Part shown: positions 25,940-34,922 of the stretch, in pieces
Position numbering within the stretch: the first letter of the stretch is position 1
Layout of the letters: the number at the start of each line of letters is the position of its first letter
Origin: Mycolicibacterium tusciae JS617
GTDB lineage: Bacteria; Actinomycetota; Actinomycetes; Mycobacteriales; Mycobacteriaceae
Assembly: GCF_000243415.2 (NCBI RefSeq)
Contig: NZ_KI912270.1
Span: 2,170,001 to 2,234,000, forward strand
Length of the DNA stretch: 64,000 bases
Reading direction: 5' to 3'
Notes under the pieces: model-generated
The model's database searches: none
The model's input: only the letters and a program-made list of their open reading frames with translations
What the model was told of the DNA's origin: nothing
Translations under genes and position numbers: made by a program

Positions 25940-28312
25940 CTATGCGTTGAGCGCGGTCTCGCCGATCACCCGTTGGGTGCGCAGGTCCTCGATCTCGTCG
26001 TTGGTCACGCCGAGTCCGCGCAGTATCTCGTTGTTGTGCTGTCCGAGAGTCGGCGGCGTGTACCGGTGGTGGCGGCCCGGTCCGGGCGACATCGTGAACG
26101 GCCAGCCGGGATAGCGATGCCGACCGGTGACCGGGTGCTCGAACTCTTCGTAGTATCGACGTTCGTCGAGTTGTGCGATCTCGTACATCCGATCGGCCGT
26201 CATGACCCGCTCGGCCGGCACATGTCGTGCGCTGAGATCTTCGACGATCTCTTCCGCAGTCCGAGTTCGCGTCCACTCCGTGACCACGTCGTCGAAGTCG
26301 TCGTGTGAGCGTTCCCGCTCGTCCGCCGAGGCGAAGCGAGCGTCGGCGATGAGGTCGGATCTACCCATCGCCGCGACCAACTGCGCCCAATCGGTGTCAT
26401 CGCGCACCGACAACGCCACCCAGACATCTTCGACAGCGGTCGGATAGACACCTTGCGCGAGGCCGAGATGTCGATTGCCGTTGCGCGGCTGGACAATCCC
26501 GTTCATCGAATACCCGATGACCGGCTCGGCGGCCAGGCACGCCGCCACCTCGATCTGTGCGATCTCGATGAGCTGGCCATCGCCGGTGTGGCGGCGGTGC
26601 TCGAGTGCGGCCAGCAGGGCGACGCCCGCGTGCACCCCGACAATCGGGTCGGCGGGCCCCTGCAGGGTGCACGGCGGACCGTCTGCATAGCCCGTGACAG
26701 CGGCCATGCCCGATGTCTGCTCGAAATTGAGTGCCCATCCCACGTATTCGCGCCACGGGCCGTGCAGACCGAACCCGGGCATGCGCACGAAAATTACATC
26801 CCGCTTCAGTTCGACGAGCGAATCGTAATCGAGGCCGAACTGTTCGACCACCCGTGGCGAGAAGTTCTCCACGACGACGTCGGCTTGCCGAACAAGGCGG
26901 CAGACGAGATCGCGACCTCGTTCGGACGTGAGATCGAGGGTGATGTCGCGCTTGTTGAGATTGGTGGCCTGCCAGAGTCCGCCGCGCTCGTACCAACGGT
27001 CCCCCTCGTGCGCCCATGCACCGGAATAGCGGAACCCGTCGGGCCGCTGAATGGATTCCACCTTCACGATGTCGGCTCCGAATGCGCCGAGGTAGCACGT
27101 CAGGTAGGCGCCCGCCCAGAACGTCGTCAGATCAAGCACTTTGATGTCGGCGAAGGGCTTCGATGGATCCGTCCCCGCGCCGCTGGGCACCGATGAGCTA
27201 GGCGCGCCGCAGGATCGAGAACCCACACGAGGCGCGGGGCCCGGCGGCAGCGCCGGGGACTTCGACAGCCGGAACGGAGCGCCGGGCCTACGGAAAGACC
27301 AGTCCGCACCGCCGGCAGCGACGAAGAATTTCCGGTCGAGGTATTGAGGGCAATCCAGGACCGTGGCGCCATCGTTGACTGGCGATGCGGGAATGCGCAT
27401 CGCTTGGCTCAGTTCGACTATCTCGTCGACTGTGTGGTCCGACAGCCATGGCTGGGCCTTCTCGTAAAACTCGTCACGCTCAGGTCCACCGAGCATGATC
27501 TCGATCTGCTGCTCGCCGTATTCGGGTAACCCGAGCATCGCGCATGCGTCCAGCCAGTGCTGCCCCGTGAGGCAGTTGATGCCCAGCCAACCGTCTGCGG
27601 CGCGGACAATGCCCATCATCGGGGCCGATCGTGTGTTGGCGGGCATTCCGAGGTTCTTCATCTTTTCAGCCAGCAGCATCGGGTACGGGAGTGTCGACAG
27701 CAGTGACTCGAGCACCGACACGTCCACCTCGACAACGCCAGATGTGTCGGCGCGCTGACTTCTCAATGCGGTCAGTGCCGCGAGGGCGCCGTATCCGCCG
27801 GCGACGTACTCGGATATCCGTCCGCCGGCGCCTACCGGCGGACGACCCGGATCCCTGTTGTTCACCCAGCCCGAAGCCGCCTGCACGGTCAAGGGCGTGG
27901 CATCGCGGTCACGCAACGGTCCGTTCTGCCCGAAGTCGGAGATGCGGACAACCACGAGGCCGGGGTGCAGTGCCGCCAGCGCGTCCTTCCCGAGGCCCGC
28001 CCGATCCAGCGTTCCCGGCCGCAGACCGTCCACGAGCAGGTTTGCCTGCGATATCCACTCCGCCGCCGGAGACGCATCGTCGTCGAGATCAACTGTGATG
28101 CCGCGCTTTCCAGCATTCAGATACTCGAAGAGCCCCGACTTGTTCGGGTCGGCTATCCCGCCGGGGAACGGTCCCCAGCGCCGCATCGCATCTCCGGACG
28201 GGGGCTCGATCTTCGTGACATCGGCACCGAGATCGACGAGCAGTTTCGTGCAGTACGGCCCCGCGACATCCTCGGCGATCTCGACGACGCGCAGTCCCTC
28301 CAGCGCCGCCAT
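25940..28312 (-). CDS. Fused two-domain family III CoA-transferase (CaiB/BaiF)
   Basis: This 790-aa protein starts at ATG 28312, overlapping the aldehyde dehydrogenase stop (TGATG). It has two CaiB/BaiF units, about 1-385 (LRVVEIAEDVAGPYCTKLLVDLGADVTKIE) and about 410-790 (IKVLDLTTFWAGAYLTCYLGAFGADIVKVE). Family members are normally about 400 aa and dimerise as interlocked rings, so this is a tandem fusion. The catalytic Asp is present in the first half (VEVDVSVLE), while the matching site in the second half reads IEIAQIE, with Glu. It would move CoA to a carboxylic acid, probably the acid made by the upstream dehydrogenase. Confidence 0.88.
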   Translation of the reverse strand: MAALEGLRVVEIAEDVAGPYCTKLLVDLGADVTKIEPPSGDAMRRWGPFPGGIADPNKSGLFEYLNAGKRGITVDLDDDASPAAEWISQANLLVDGLRPGTLDRAGLGKDALAALHPGLVVVRISDFGQNGPLRDRDATPLTVQAASGWVNNRDPGRPPVGAGGRISEYVAGGYGALAALTALRSQRADTSGVVEVDVSVLESLLSTLPYPMLLAEKMKNLGMPANTRSAPMMGIVRAADGWLGINCLTGQHWLDACAMLGLPEYGEQQIEIMLGGPERDEFYEKAQPWLSDHTVDEIVELSQAMRIPASPVNDGATVLDCPQYLDRKFFVAAGGADWSFRRPGAPFRLSKSPALPPGPAPRVGSRSCGAPSSSVPSGAGTDPSKPFADIKVLDLTTFWAGAYLTCYLGAFGADIVKVESIQRPDGFRYSGAWAHEGDRWYERGGLWQATNLNKRDITLDLTSERGRDLVCRLVRQADVVVENFSPRVVEQFGLDYDSLVELKRDVIFVRMPGFGLHGPWREYVGWALNFEQTSGMAAVTGYADGPPCTLQGPADPIVGVHAGVALLAALEHRRHTGDGQLIEIAQIEVAACLAAEPVIGYSMNGIVQPRNGNRHLGLAQGVYPTAVEDVWVALSVRDDTDWAQLVAAMGRSDLIADARFASADERERSHDDFDDVVTEWTRTRTAEEIVEDLSARHVPAERVMTADRMYEIAQLDERRYYEEFEHPVTGRHRYPGWPFTMSPGPGRHHRYTPPTLGQHNNEILRGLGVTNDEIEDLRTQRVIGETALNA

Positions 28313-29775
28313 CACGCTGGGATTCCGATAGCCTTCTGTTCCATATAGCTGTACAGCCCTGGTAGTCCGCCACCTTCGCGACCGAGTCCGCTCTGCTTGA
28401 AACCGCCGAACGGCGCATCGCCTGGGATGCAGCCGTTTACGGCGATTTGACCCGTGCGGACGCGGCGGGCGACTGCGACAGCGCGGTCGAGGTCGCCGCC
28501 CCACACCGCACCCGAGAGCCCGTACTGCGAGTTGTTGGCGATCGCGACCGCATCGTCGTCGTCGGTGTAGCGCAGAACCGTCAGCACCGGTCCGAACACC
28601 TCTTCCTGTGCGATCACCGAGTCCGGGGCAACGCCGGTCAGGATCGTGGGCTCGTAGTAGAAGCCCTTGGCCAGACCGGACGGACGTTGGCCGCCGGCGA
28701 CCAGTGTGGCGCCCCCGTCGACGGCGGCTGATACCTGCGCTTCGACTCGCTCCAGTTGGGTGCGGCTGATGAGGGGACCCATCTGTACATCGGGATCCGT
28801 TGGGTCGCCGACTTTTACACTTTTAGTCAATTCGACCAGCCTGTCGACGACCCCGTCGTGGAGTCGTTCCGGCAGCAGCAGGCGACTCTGCAGGATGCAT
28901 GCCTGCCCGGCATGCAGGGAGCAGCCGTCGAATAAGAACCGCTCCAGCAGTTCGTCGGTCACCTCGACATCATCGACAAAGATGCCGGCCGACTTTCCGC
29001 CGCACTCGAGCAGGATTCGCTTCATGGTGCCGCCGGCGGCCGCCATCACCTCACGGCCGACGACGGAACTTCCGGTGAAGCTCACCATGTCAATACGCGG
29101 GTCGGTCGTCAGCAGCTTGCTCGCCTCGACCGCGCTCGGAGTGACGACGTTGACCACGCCGGGCGGAATATCGGTGTGCTCATCGATGATTCGTGCGAGC
29201 GCGAGCCCGGCGAGAGGAGTCAGGGGTGAGGGCTTGAGCACGATGGTGTTGCCTGCGGCCAACGCTCGGCTCAGCTTCATCACGTTGAGGCTGTGCGGGA
29301 AATTCCACGGTGTCAGGATCGACACCACACCCTGCGGCTCGTGACGAAGCAGTGTCCTTCCGGCTGCCCCGAACGGACTGATCGGCGTGTCGTCGAGTTG
29401 CAGTGCGAGTTCGGCCGTGTTCAACGCCATGAAGGCCGGACCGTCGATCTGGATCATGCGCTCGTTGGCGGTGCAGCCCCACTCCGCCTGAGACAGCGCG
29501 AAGAACTCGTCGGCACGCTCGGCGAGCGCATTGCCCAACTGATTGAGGCATTGCGCCCGTTCCTCAACCGATGCGTGGCCCCACGGCCCGGAGTCAAACG
29601 CGCGTCGCGCAGCTGAGATCGCGGCGTCCACGTCGGCGATGCCGGCATCCGGTGCCTGGGCGATCACCGCCTCCGTCGCCGGCGAAATATCGGCGTAGCG
29701 GCCACTCTCGGCCTCGACCCACCGGCCGTCGATGTACAGCGCATATGAATCGAGGAGTGGACGCGCGTCGGCCAT
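28312..29775 (-). CDS. NAD(P)-dependent aldehyde dehydrogenase
   Basis: This 487-aa enzyme has the ALDH superfamily pattern: TPWNFPHSLNVMKLSRALAAGN for cofactor and phosphate binding, the general base Glu in LLECGGKSAG (about 256), the nucleophile Cys in HAGQACILQSR (about 290), and EEVFGPVLTV. It oxidises an aldehyde to the acid. It is the first gene of the leftward pair and is coupled by overlap to the CoA-transferase. It is divergent from the P450 operon across a 164-bp region, so the P450 product may be its substrate. Confidence 0.92.
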   Translation of the reverse strand: MADARPLLDSYALYIDGRWVEAESGRYADISPATEAVIAQAPDAGIADVDAAISAARRAFDSGPWGHASVEERAQCLNQLGNALAERADEFFALSQAEWGCTANERMIQIDGPAFMALNTAELALQLDDTPISPFGAAGRTLLRHEPQGVVSILTPWNFPHSLNVMKLSRALAAGNTIVLKPSPLTPLAGLALARIIDEHTDIPPGVVNVVTPSAVEASKLLTTDPRIDMVSFTGSSVVGREVMAAAGGTMKRILLECGGKSAGIFVDDVEVTDELLERFLFDGCSLHAGQACILQSRLLLPERLHDGVVDRLVELTKSVKVGDPTDPDVQMGPLISRTQLERVEAQVSAAVDGGATLVAGGQRPSGLAKGFYYEPTILTGVAPDSVIAQEEVFGPVLTVLRYTDDDDAVAIANNSQYGLSGAVWGGDLDRAVAVARRVRTGQIAVNGCIPGDAPFGGFKQSGLGREGGGLPGLYSYMEQKAIGIPA

Positions 29776-29809
29776 ATCGTTTCCTCACTGGGTCTATGGG
29801 TCAACACTT

Positions 29810-29819
29810 GGTGTACACC
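29810..29819. promoter_or_regulatory. Palindrome GGTGTACACC in the divergent promoter region
   Basis: A perfect 10-bp palindrome, 35 bp upstream of the aldehyde dehydrogenase start and between the two divergent operons. It may be an operator for the TetR regulator at 36090. The assignment is inference, with no second copy to support it. Confidence 0.4.
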
Positions 29820-29881
29820 TGTCGGACCCGCCCGTCAATCATCAGTGCCCAACTCGGTTGGATTTCAACAGATATCCAGCA

Positions 29882-29911
29882 TTGACAGCGATAACACCGT
29901 CAAGGTAGACA
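29882..29911 (+). promoter_or_regulatory. Possible sigma-A-type promoter for the P450 operon
   Basis: TTGACA (29882-29887) and TAGACA (29906-29911) are separated by 18 bp, upstream of the P450 start at 29940. Two GACACAT direct repeats overlap or follow the -10 region (29908-29914, 29924-29930) and may bind a regulator. Confidence 0.35.
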
Positions 29912-29939
29912 CATAAAGGATCGGACACATCAGCTTGAT

Positions 29940-31148
29940 ATGTCTGATACACCGAGGGAGGCCGCCTTGCGTACCGAAGTGCCTCTGCACTCGCCCGACT
30001 TCTTCATCGGCGACCCCTACCCGGCGTACAAAGAACTGCGCGCAACAGATCCGGTCAGCTGGAACGACGTCACCAAGTTCTGGGCGCTGCTGAAGTACGA
30101 GGACATCAGGTATGTATCCACGAACCCGGAGAAGTTCTCTTCGACCGGGGGCATCACCATCCCCGACCCAGAGTTCCCCAACCCGGTTCAGGAGGGGAAC
30201 CTCATTTTCACCGACCCACCGCGGCACAGGCAGCTCCGGAAACTGATCAATACCGGCTTCACGCGCCGCGGCGTTGCGGTCCTCGAACCGAAAGTGCGCG
30301 AGATCGTCTACGGGGTGCTCGATGAGGTCCGACCCGATTCCACCGTGGAGTTCGCAGAAACGCTCGCGGCCCCATTGCCGACCCGGATGATCGCCGAGTT
30401 GCTCGGAGCCCCACCCGACGATTGGGAAAGGTTCCGCCGGTGGTCCGACGCGTGTACCGGCAACGCCGACCCCGAAATTGAGCTCGATTCGATGGTGGCC
30501 ATCGGTGAGTTGTTCGAATACTTCCAGCAATTGATCGCATCACGACGCGCCGAACCGCGGAACGACATGCTGTCGGTCTTGAGCACCGCTGAGATTGACG
30601 GCGCCAGGTTGACCGATGAGGATCTGCTCAACTTCGCGTTCCTGTTGCTCGTGGCGGGCAACGAAACGACCAGAAACCTGATCGCGCTCGGGACGTTGGC
30701 GCTCATCGAGCATCCCGACGAATGCAACAAGCTAGTTCAGGATCCGGCGCTGATACCCGCCGCGGTCGAGGAGATGTTGCGGTGGTGCAGCCCGGTCACG
30801 CACATGGCGCGCACAGCGACGGTCGACGTCGAAATCCGTGGGCAGCACATCCGCGAAGGTGACACGGTAGTGATGCTCTACGGTTCGGCCAACCGGGACG
30901 AGGAGATATTCGGCCCCGACGCCGAGGAGTTCAAGATCGAGCGCCATCCCAACCCGCACATCGCCTTCGGCTGCGGCGAACACTCATGCGTCGGCTCTCA
31001 GCTGGCCCGGCTCGAGGCGATTGTCTTCTTCCAGGTATTGCTCGGGAGATATCCGAAGCTCGAATTGGTCGGCGACGTCGACCGGATGAGGGCAACCATG
31101 GTGCCGGGCGTCAAACGCATGCCAGTGCGGCTCGGAACGGGGAGTTAA
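29940..31148 (+). CDS. Cytochrome P450
   Basis: This 402-aa soluble bacterial P450 has the oxygen-activation helix motif VAGNETTRN, ExxR in EEMLRW, and the haem-binding loop FGCGEHSCVGSQLAR with the ligand Cys. Overall it resembles the CYP125/CYP142/CYP124 group that oxidises terminal methyl carbons of sterol or branched side chains; exact family assignment needs alignment. ATG 29940 is used. A TTG at 29967 with GGGAGG 5 nt upstream is a credible alternative start. It heads a rightward operon of acyl-CoA-degrading enzymes, consistent with it starting the attack on the substrate. Confidence 0.93.
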   Translation: MSDTPREAALRTEVPLHSPDFFIGDPYPAYKELRATDPVSWNDVTKFWALLKYEDIRYVSTNPEKFSSTGGITIPDPEFPNPVQEGNLIFTDPPRHRQLRKLINTGFTRRGVAVLEPKVREIVYGVLDEVRPDSTVEFAETLAAPLPTRMIAELLGAPPDDWERFRRWSDACTGNADPEIELDSMVAIGELFEYFQQLIASRRAEPRNDMLSVLSTAEIDGARLTDEDLLNFAFLLLVAGNETTRNLIALGTLALIEHPDECNKLVQDPALIPAAVEEMLRWCSPVTHMARTATVDVEIRGQHIREGDTVVMLYGSANRDEEIFGPDAEEFKIERHPNPHIAFGCGEHSCVGSQLARLEAIVFFQVLLGRYPKLELVGDVDRMRATMVPGVKRMPVRLGTGS

Positions 31149-31150
31149 CG

Positions 31151-32362
31151 GTGTATCTGGACTTCACGCCGGACCAGAAAGAACTGCGCGCCGAGATCAG
31201 GGCATCGCTGGAGACGGTGATGACGCCGGAACGCATCGCTGCGGTCGCCGGCCGCATGGAAGGCGGAGAGGCCGTCAAGGAGTGCGTGCGCGCACTCGGC
31301 GCCGCCAATCTCCTCGGCGTCGGGTGGCCCAAAGAATATGGCGGGCGTGGCTTCACCGCGCTCGAGCAGTTCATCTTCTTCGAGGAAGCCCAGCGGGTCA
31401 ACGCACCCATCCCGCTTGTCACCCTCAACACTGTCGGACCGACCCTCGCCCAATCCGGATCCGACGAGCAGAAGGAGAAGTTCCTGCCTGCGATTCTCGA
31501 CGGCACCGTCGAGTTCGCGATCGGCTATTCCGAACCGTCCGCCGGAAGCGACCTGGCGTCGTTGCGTACCACTGCCGTGCGCGACGGCCCAGGAGACGGG
31601 GCTGACTTCGTCATCAACGGCGCGAAGATGTTCACCAGCGGCGCGGCGTATGCCGACTACATCTGGCTCGCGGCCCGTACCGATCCAACGGTCAAGAAGC
31701 ACAAGGGCATCACCATCTTCATCGTGCCGACGTCATCGCCGGGCTTCTCGTACAAGCCGCTGCACACCATGCCGGGCGTGTCGACGTTCTACACCTTCTA
31801 CGACGACGTTCGAGTGCCTGCGAGTTCGATCGTTGCGGGCGAGAACGAAGGGTGGCGGTTGATCACCACGCAGCTGAACTTCGAACGCGCGGCGCTGGGC
31901 AACATGGGTGCGCTCGTGCCACTCTTCGAGAAGACACTGGCGTGGGCGCAGAGCACCGAACTCGACGGCGGACACGTCATCGACCAGCCGTGGGTTCAGC
32001 AGGCGCTCGCGCGGGTTGAGGCGCAGGTCGCCGCCTACAAGATCATGAACCTGCGCGTCAACGCGGCCATGTCGATCGGCGTCCTCGGCATGGGTGAAGC
32101 TTCGGCGGTCAAGGTGTTCGGCACGGAACTCACCCAACAGGTGGCCAGGGAATTGCTCGAGGTGATGGACCGCGGTGGCACCCGAAAGGGCGACGACGCA
32201 CCGTTGCGCGGCGCGCTCGAATCGGCCTACCGGATCGCGGTGATCAACACCTTCGGCGGGGGCGCCAACGAGCTACAGCGCGACATCATCGCGATGGCGG
32301 GGCTTTTCATGCCGCGTGCACCACGTGACCTTCGGGCCAACCAGAATGGGGATGCGAAGTGA
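31151..32362 (+). CDS. Acyl-CoA dehydrogenase, ChsE-like subunit (first)
   Basis: This 403-aa protein starts at GTG 31151, two bases after the P450 stop. It has the ACAD fold: FTPDQKELRAEIRASL, WPKEYGGRGFTALEQFIFFEE, GYSEPSAGSDLASLRTTA (flavin loop) and FGGGANELQRDIIAMAGL. Two different acyl-CoA dehydrogenase genes in this operon fit the heterotetrameric steroid ACADs of actinobacteria, in which each flavin site is built from both subunits. It would desaturate the CoA-activated side chain. The stop overlaps the MaoC GTG. Confidence 0.88.
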   Translation: MYLDFTPDQKELRAEIRASLETVMTPERIAAVAGRMEGGEAVKECVRALGAANLLGVGWPKEYGGRGFTALEQFIFFEEAQRVNAPIPLVTLNTVGPTLAQSGSDEQKEKFLPAILDGTVEFAIGYSEPSAGSDLASLRTTAVRDGPGDGADFVINGAKMFTSGAAYADYIWLAARTDPTVKKHKGITIFIVPTSSPGFSYKPLHTMPGVSTFYTFYDDVRVPASSIVAGENEGWRLITTQLNFERAALGNMGALVPLFEKTLAWAQSTELDGGHVIDQPWVQQALARVEAQVAAYKIMNLRVNAAMSIGVLGMGEASAVKVFGTELTQQVARELLEVMDRGGTRKGDDAPLRGALESAYRIAVINTFGGGANELQRDIIAMAGLFMPRAPRDLRANQNGDAK

Positions 32363-32901
32363 CAGACAGCGAGTTCCGGAAGAAGCTCGACGCGCTCATC
32401 GGACAGCCGACAGGCGGGTCAAACAAGCCGACCGTCGCACCGGATCCGGTGAACCAGCCGATGATTCGACACTGGTGTTATGCGCTCGACGATATGAACC
32501 CCGTCTACGTCGATCCAGAATTCGCCGAGAAGTCCAGGTTCGGCGGAATTGTCTCTCCTCCGGTCATGCTGCAGACGTGGACGATGCCCGCCCCCAAGAT
32601 CGAAGGCATTGCCGAGCGCGGAGGCGTGCCGATGGAGATGGGGCGCAATCCGGCGTCGTTCATCGAAGATGCCGGATTCACCAGCATCGTCGCGACGAAC
32701 TCGGAGTTCGAGATCGAACGCTATCCGCGCATCGACGACGTCATCTCGGTGACGCAGGAGTTCGAGGACATCTCTGACGAGAAGAAGACCTCCCTTGGCA
32801 CCGGCCATTTCGTCACGTGGTTGTCGACCTACACCGACCAGAACGGTGAAGTGCTCGGCCGCCAGCGATTCCGTGTGTTCCGGTTCAAGGCCAACGTCTG
32901 A
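32359..32901 (+). CDS. MaoC-like hydratase domain protein (ChsH2 N-domain-like)
   Basis: This 180-aa protein starts at a GTG overlapping the previous stop. It is a hot-dog fold of the MaoC/FAS1A type (FRKKLDALIGQPTG, IRHWCYALDDMNPVYVDPEFA, FGGIVSPPVMLQTWTMP). In the cholesterol igr operon the equivalent domain is fused to a DUF35 domain in ChsH2. Here the DUF35 part is a separate gene that begins at the next base. With the second MaoC protein at 34455 it would form an enoyl-CoA hydratase. Confidence 0.85.
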   Translation: MTDSEFRKKLDALIGQPTGGSNKPTVAPDPVNQPMIRHWCYALDDMNPVYVDPEFAEKSRFGGIVSPPVMLQTWTMPAPKIEGIAERGGVPMEMGRNPASFIEDAGFTSIVATNSEFEIERYPRIDDVISVTQEFEDISDEKKTSLGTGHFVTWLSTYTDQNGEVLGRQRFRVFRFKANV

Positions 32902-33311
32902 TGGCCACGCGATTGGCGCCGACGGTCAGCCCCGACTCCGAGTTCTTCTGGAACGGGGTCCGCGACCACAAGCTGTTGATTCAGCGCTGCACGGGTTGCC
33001 AGGCGCTGCGACAGCCCGCACGACCGATGTGCCCCGTGTGCCAGTCGCTGGAGTGGGACACGGTCCAATCCTCCGGCCGCGGCACCGTGTACAGCTACGT
33101 GATGCCGCAACATCCGCCGATGCCGCTGGTGGAGTATCCGTACATCGTCGTGTTGGTCGAACTCGACGAGGGCGTGCGGCTGGTGTCGAATCTGTGCGAG
33201 ATCGCTCCCGAGGACGTCGAGGTCGGCATGCCGGTCGAGGTTTTCTATCAGACATTCGACACGCTCGACGGCAAGGACGTCGTCCTGCACCAGTTCCGCC
33301 CGGTTCGATAG
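32901..33311 (+). CDS. DUF35 OB-fold/zinc-ribbon protein, aldolase partner
   Basis: This 136-aa protein has a zinc ribbon (C-x2-C in RCTGCQAL and C-x2-C in CPVCQSL) followed by an OB-fold (GTVYSYVMPQHP, PYIVVLVELDEGVRLV, PVEVFYQTF). In ChsH2 the DUF35 domain binds the Ltp2 aldolase and is required for its activity. The ATG overlaps the MaoC stop (TGATG), so it looks like a ChsH2 gene cut into two cistrons. It is a separate subunit, not a frameshift artefact, since both parts have clean ends. Confidence 0.88.
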   Translation: MATRLAPTVSPDSEFFWNGVRDHKLLIQRCTGCQALRQPARPMCPVCQSLEWDTVQSSGRGTVYSYVMPQHPPMPLVEYPYIVVLVELDEGVRLVSNLCEIAPEDVEVGMPVEVFYQTFDTLDGKDVVLHQFRPVR

Positions 33312-33327
33312 GCAGGGCATCACAAGC

Positions 33328-34458
33328 ATGGATTTCACATTCACCGAAGAACAAGAGACGATCGCCAAGGTCGCGCACCAACTCTTCGAGCATCGGGCCA
33401 CGCCCGGGCATCTGACCGAGTTGGAGGCCGGCTCCGAAAACGGGCACGTTCGGTACGACGAAGCGCTCTGGCACGAGCTCGCGACCGCCGACCTGCTCGG
33501 AATCGCGTTGCCCGAGAACATCGGTGGCAGCGGCCACGGGTTCCTCGAGTTGGCCCTGCTCCTCACGGAGGTAGGCGCCGGCGTCGCGCCGGTCCCGGTC
33601 TACGCGACTCTTCTGCTCGGCGCCGACACCATCGCCCGCCACGGCGACGACGGTCAGCGACAGCGATACCTCCCCGGTGTCGTCGACGGATCCCGTCTGC
33701 TCACCGCCGCTCTGGCCGAGCCGGGCCGCTCCGATCCGACGACGCCGACGACCACCGCGCGTCGCGACGGCCAGCGGTGGCGCCTCGATGGAAGCAAAGA
33801 GCTGGTTCCGGCCGCGCAGATCGCACAGACCATCGTCATTCCTGCCGAGACTGCCGATGGTGACGTCGGCCTCTTCCTGCTCGACGCGGGAGCCGACGGT
33901 GTCGAGATCCAACCCGCGGCAACGACGAACAGCGAGCCACATGCCGACGTGATGCTCGACGGTGCAGTCGTTTCCGGCGAAGACCGTTTGCCAGGAGACG
34001 GCGCCGAGATGATCGAATCGCTGCATACCCGCGCCATTGTCGGGCTGTGCGCGATCCAGCTCGGCGTGACGGAGCGCGCGCTGCGCATCGCCGCGTCGTA
34101 CACCACAGAACGCGAGCAGTTCGGCAGGCCGATCGGCAGCTTCCAGGCCGTCCAGCAGCGGATGGCCGATGCGTTCATCGACGTCGAAGCGATCCGTTGG
34201 ACGACATGGCAGGCAGCCTGGCTGCTGGCCGACGGGCAGCCGGCCCACCGCGCGGCCGCGATCGCAAAGTTCTGGGCGGCCGAAGCTGGCGCCCGCGTTG
34301 CGGCCACCGCGCAACAGGTGCACGGCGGCATCGGCATCGACATCACCTATCCCCTGTTCCGATACTTCCTGTGGGCCAAGCACAACGAGTTGACCCTGGG
34401 TTCGGCCTCGGCGCAGCTGGCGCGACTCGGCGCGGCCTACGTGAGTGAAAGGAAATGA
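33328..34458 (+). CDS. Acyl-CoA dehydrogenase, ChsE-like subunit (second)
   Basis: This 376-aa protein is a divergent ACAD: FTFTEEQETIAKVAHQLFEHR, ALPENIGGSGHGFLELALLLTEVGAG, REQFGRPIGSFQAVQQRMAD, and VHGGIGIDITYPLFRYFLWAKHNEL at the end. Its middle flavin-binding loop (AALAEPGRSDPTT) is weaker than in the first ACAD, as seen for the partner subunit of heteromeric steroid ACADs. It probably pairs with the product of 31151. It begins 16 bp after the DUF35 stop. Confidence 0.87.
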   Translation: MDFTFTEEQETIAKVAHQLFEHRATPGHLTELEAGSENGHVRYDEALWHELATADLLGIALPENIGGSGHGFLELALLLTEVGAGVAPVPVYATLLLGADTIARHGDDGQRQRYLPGVVDGSRLLTAALAEPGRSDPTTPTTTARRDGQRWRLDGSKELVPAAQIAQTIVIPAETADGDVGLFLLDAGADGVEIQPAATTNSEPHADVMLDGAVVSGEDRLPGDGAEMIESLHTRAIVGLCAIQLGVTERALRIAASYTTEREQFGRPIGSFQAVQQRMADAFIDVEAIRWTTWQAAWLLADGQPAHRAAAIAKFWAAEAGARVAATAQQVHGGIGIDITYPLFRYFLWAKHNELTLGSASAQLARLGAAYVSERK

Positions 34459-34922
34459 CCACTATGCCCGTGAATACTTCTCGCACCACGACATTGGACT
34501 GGCGCAAAATCAACGTCGGCGACGAGGTCACGCCGATGGAGGTCCCGGTCACCGCGACCGTTATCGTCGCGGGCGCGATCGCCTCGCGCGACTTCATGCC
34601 CGTGCATCACGATCCCGAGTTCGCCAAGAAGCAGGGGTCGCCGAACATGTTCATGAACATCCTGACCTCCAACGGGCTGTGCGTGCGATTCCTGACCGAC
34701 TGGGCCGGTCCCGAAGCGATGGTGAAGAAGCTGGCCATCCGGCTCGGGGTGCCGTCCTTTCCCAACGACCCATTGCGCTTCACGGGCAGCGTCACCGGCA
34801 AGTCCGAGGGATCCGATGGCGAAGGCCTGCTGGAAGTCACTTTCAAAGGAAGCAACAGCCTCGGGGACCACGTGACGGGGTCCGCGATCGTCAGCCTGCT
34901 GGACGACCGAGTCGGCGCATGA
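34455..34922 (+). CDS. MaoC-like hydratase (ChsH1-like)
   Basis: This 155-aa single hot-dog protein has the hydratase-2 region: VTATVIVAGAIASRDFMPVHHDPEFAKKQGSPNMFMNILTSNGLCVRF carries the Asp and His positions (RDFMPVHHD). It is the counterpart of ChsH1, which with ChsH2 forms an alpha2-beta2 hydratase that adds water to the enoyl-CoA side chain. The ATG overlaps the previous stop, and the end overlaps the aldolase start, so it is coupled on both sides. Confidence 0.87.
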   Translation: MTTMPVNTSRTTTLDWRKINVGDEVTPMEVPVTATVIVAGAIASRDFMPVHHDPEFAKKQGSPNMFMNILTSNGLCVRFLTDWAGPEAMVKKLAIRLGVPSFPNDPLRFTGSVTGKSEGSDGEGLLEVTFKGSNSLGDHVTGSAIVSLLDDRVGA

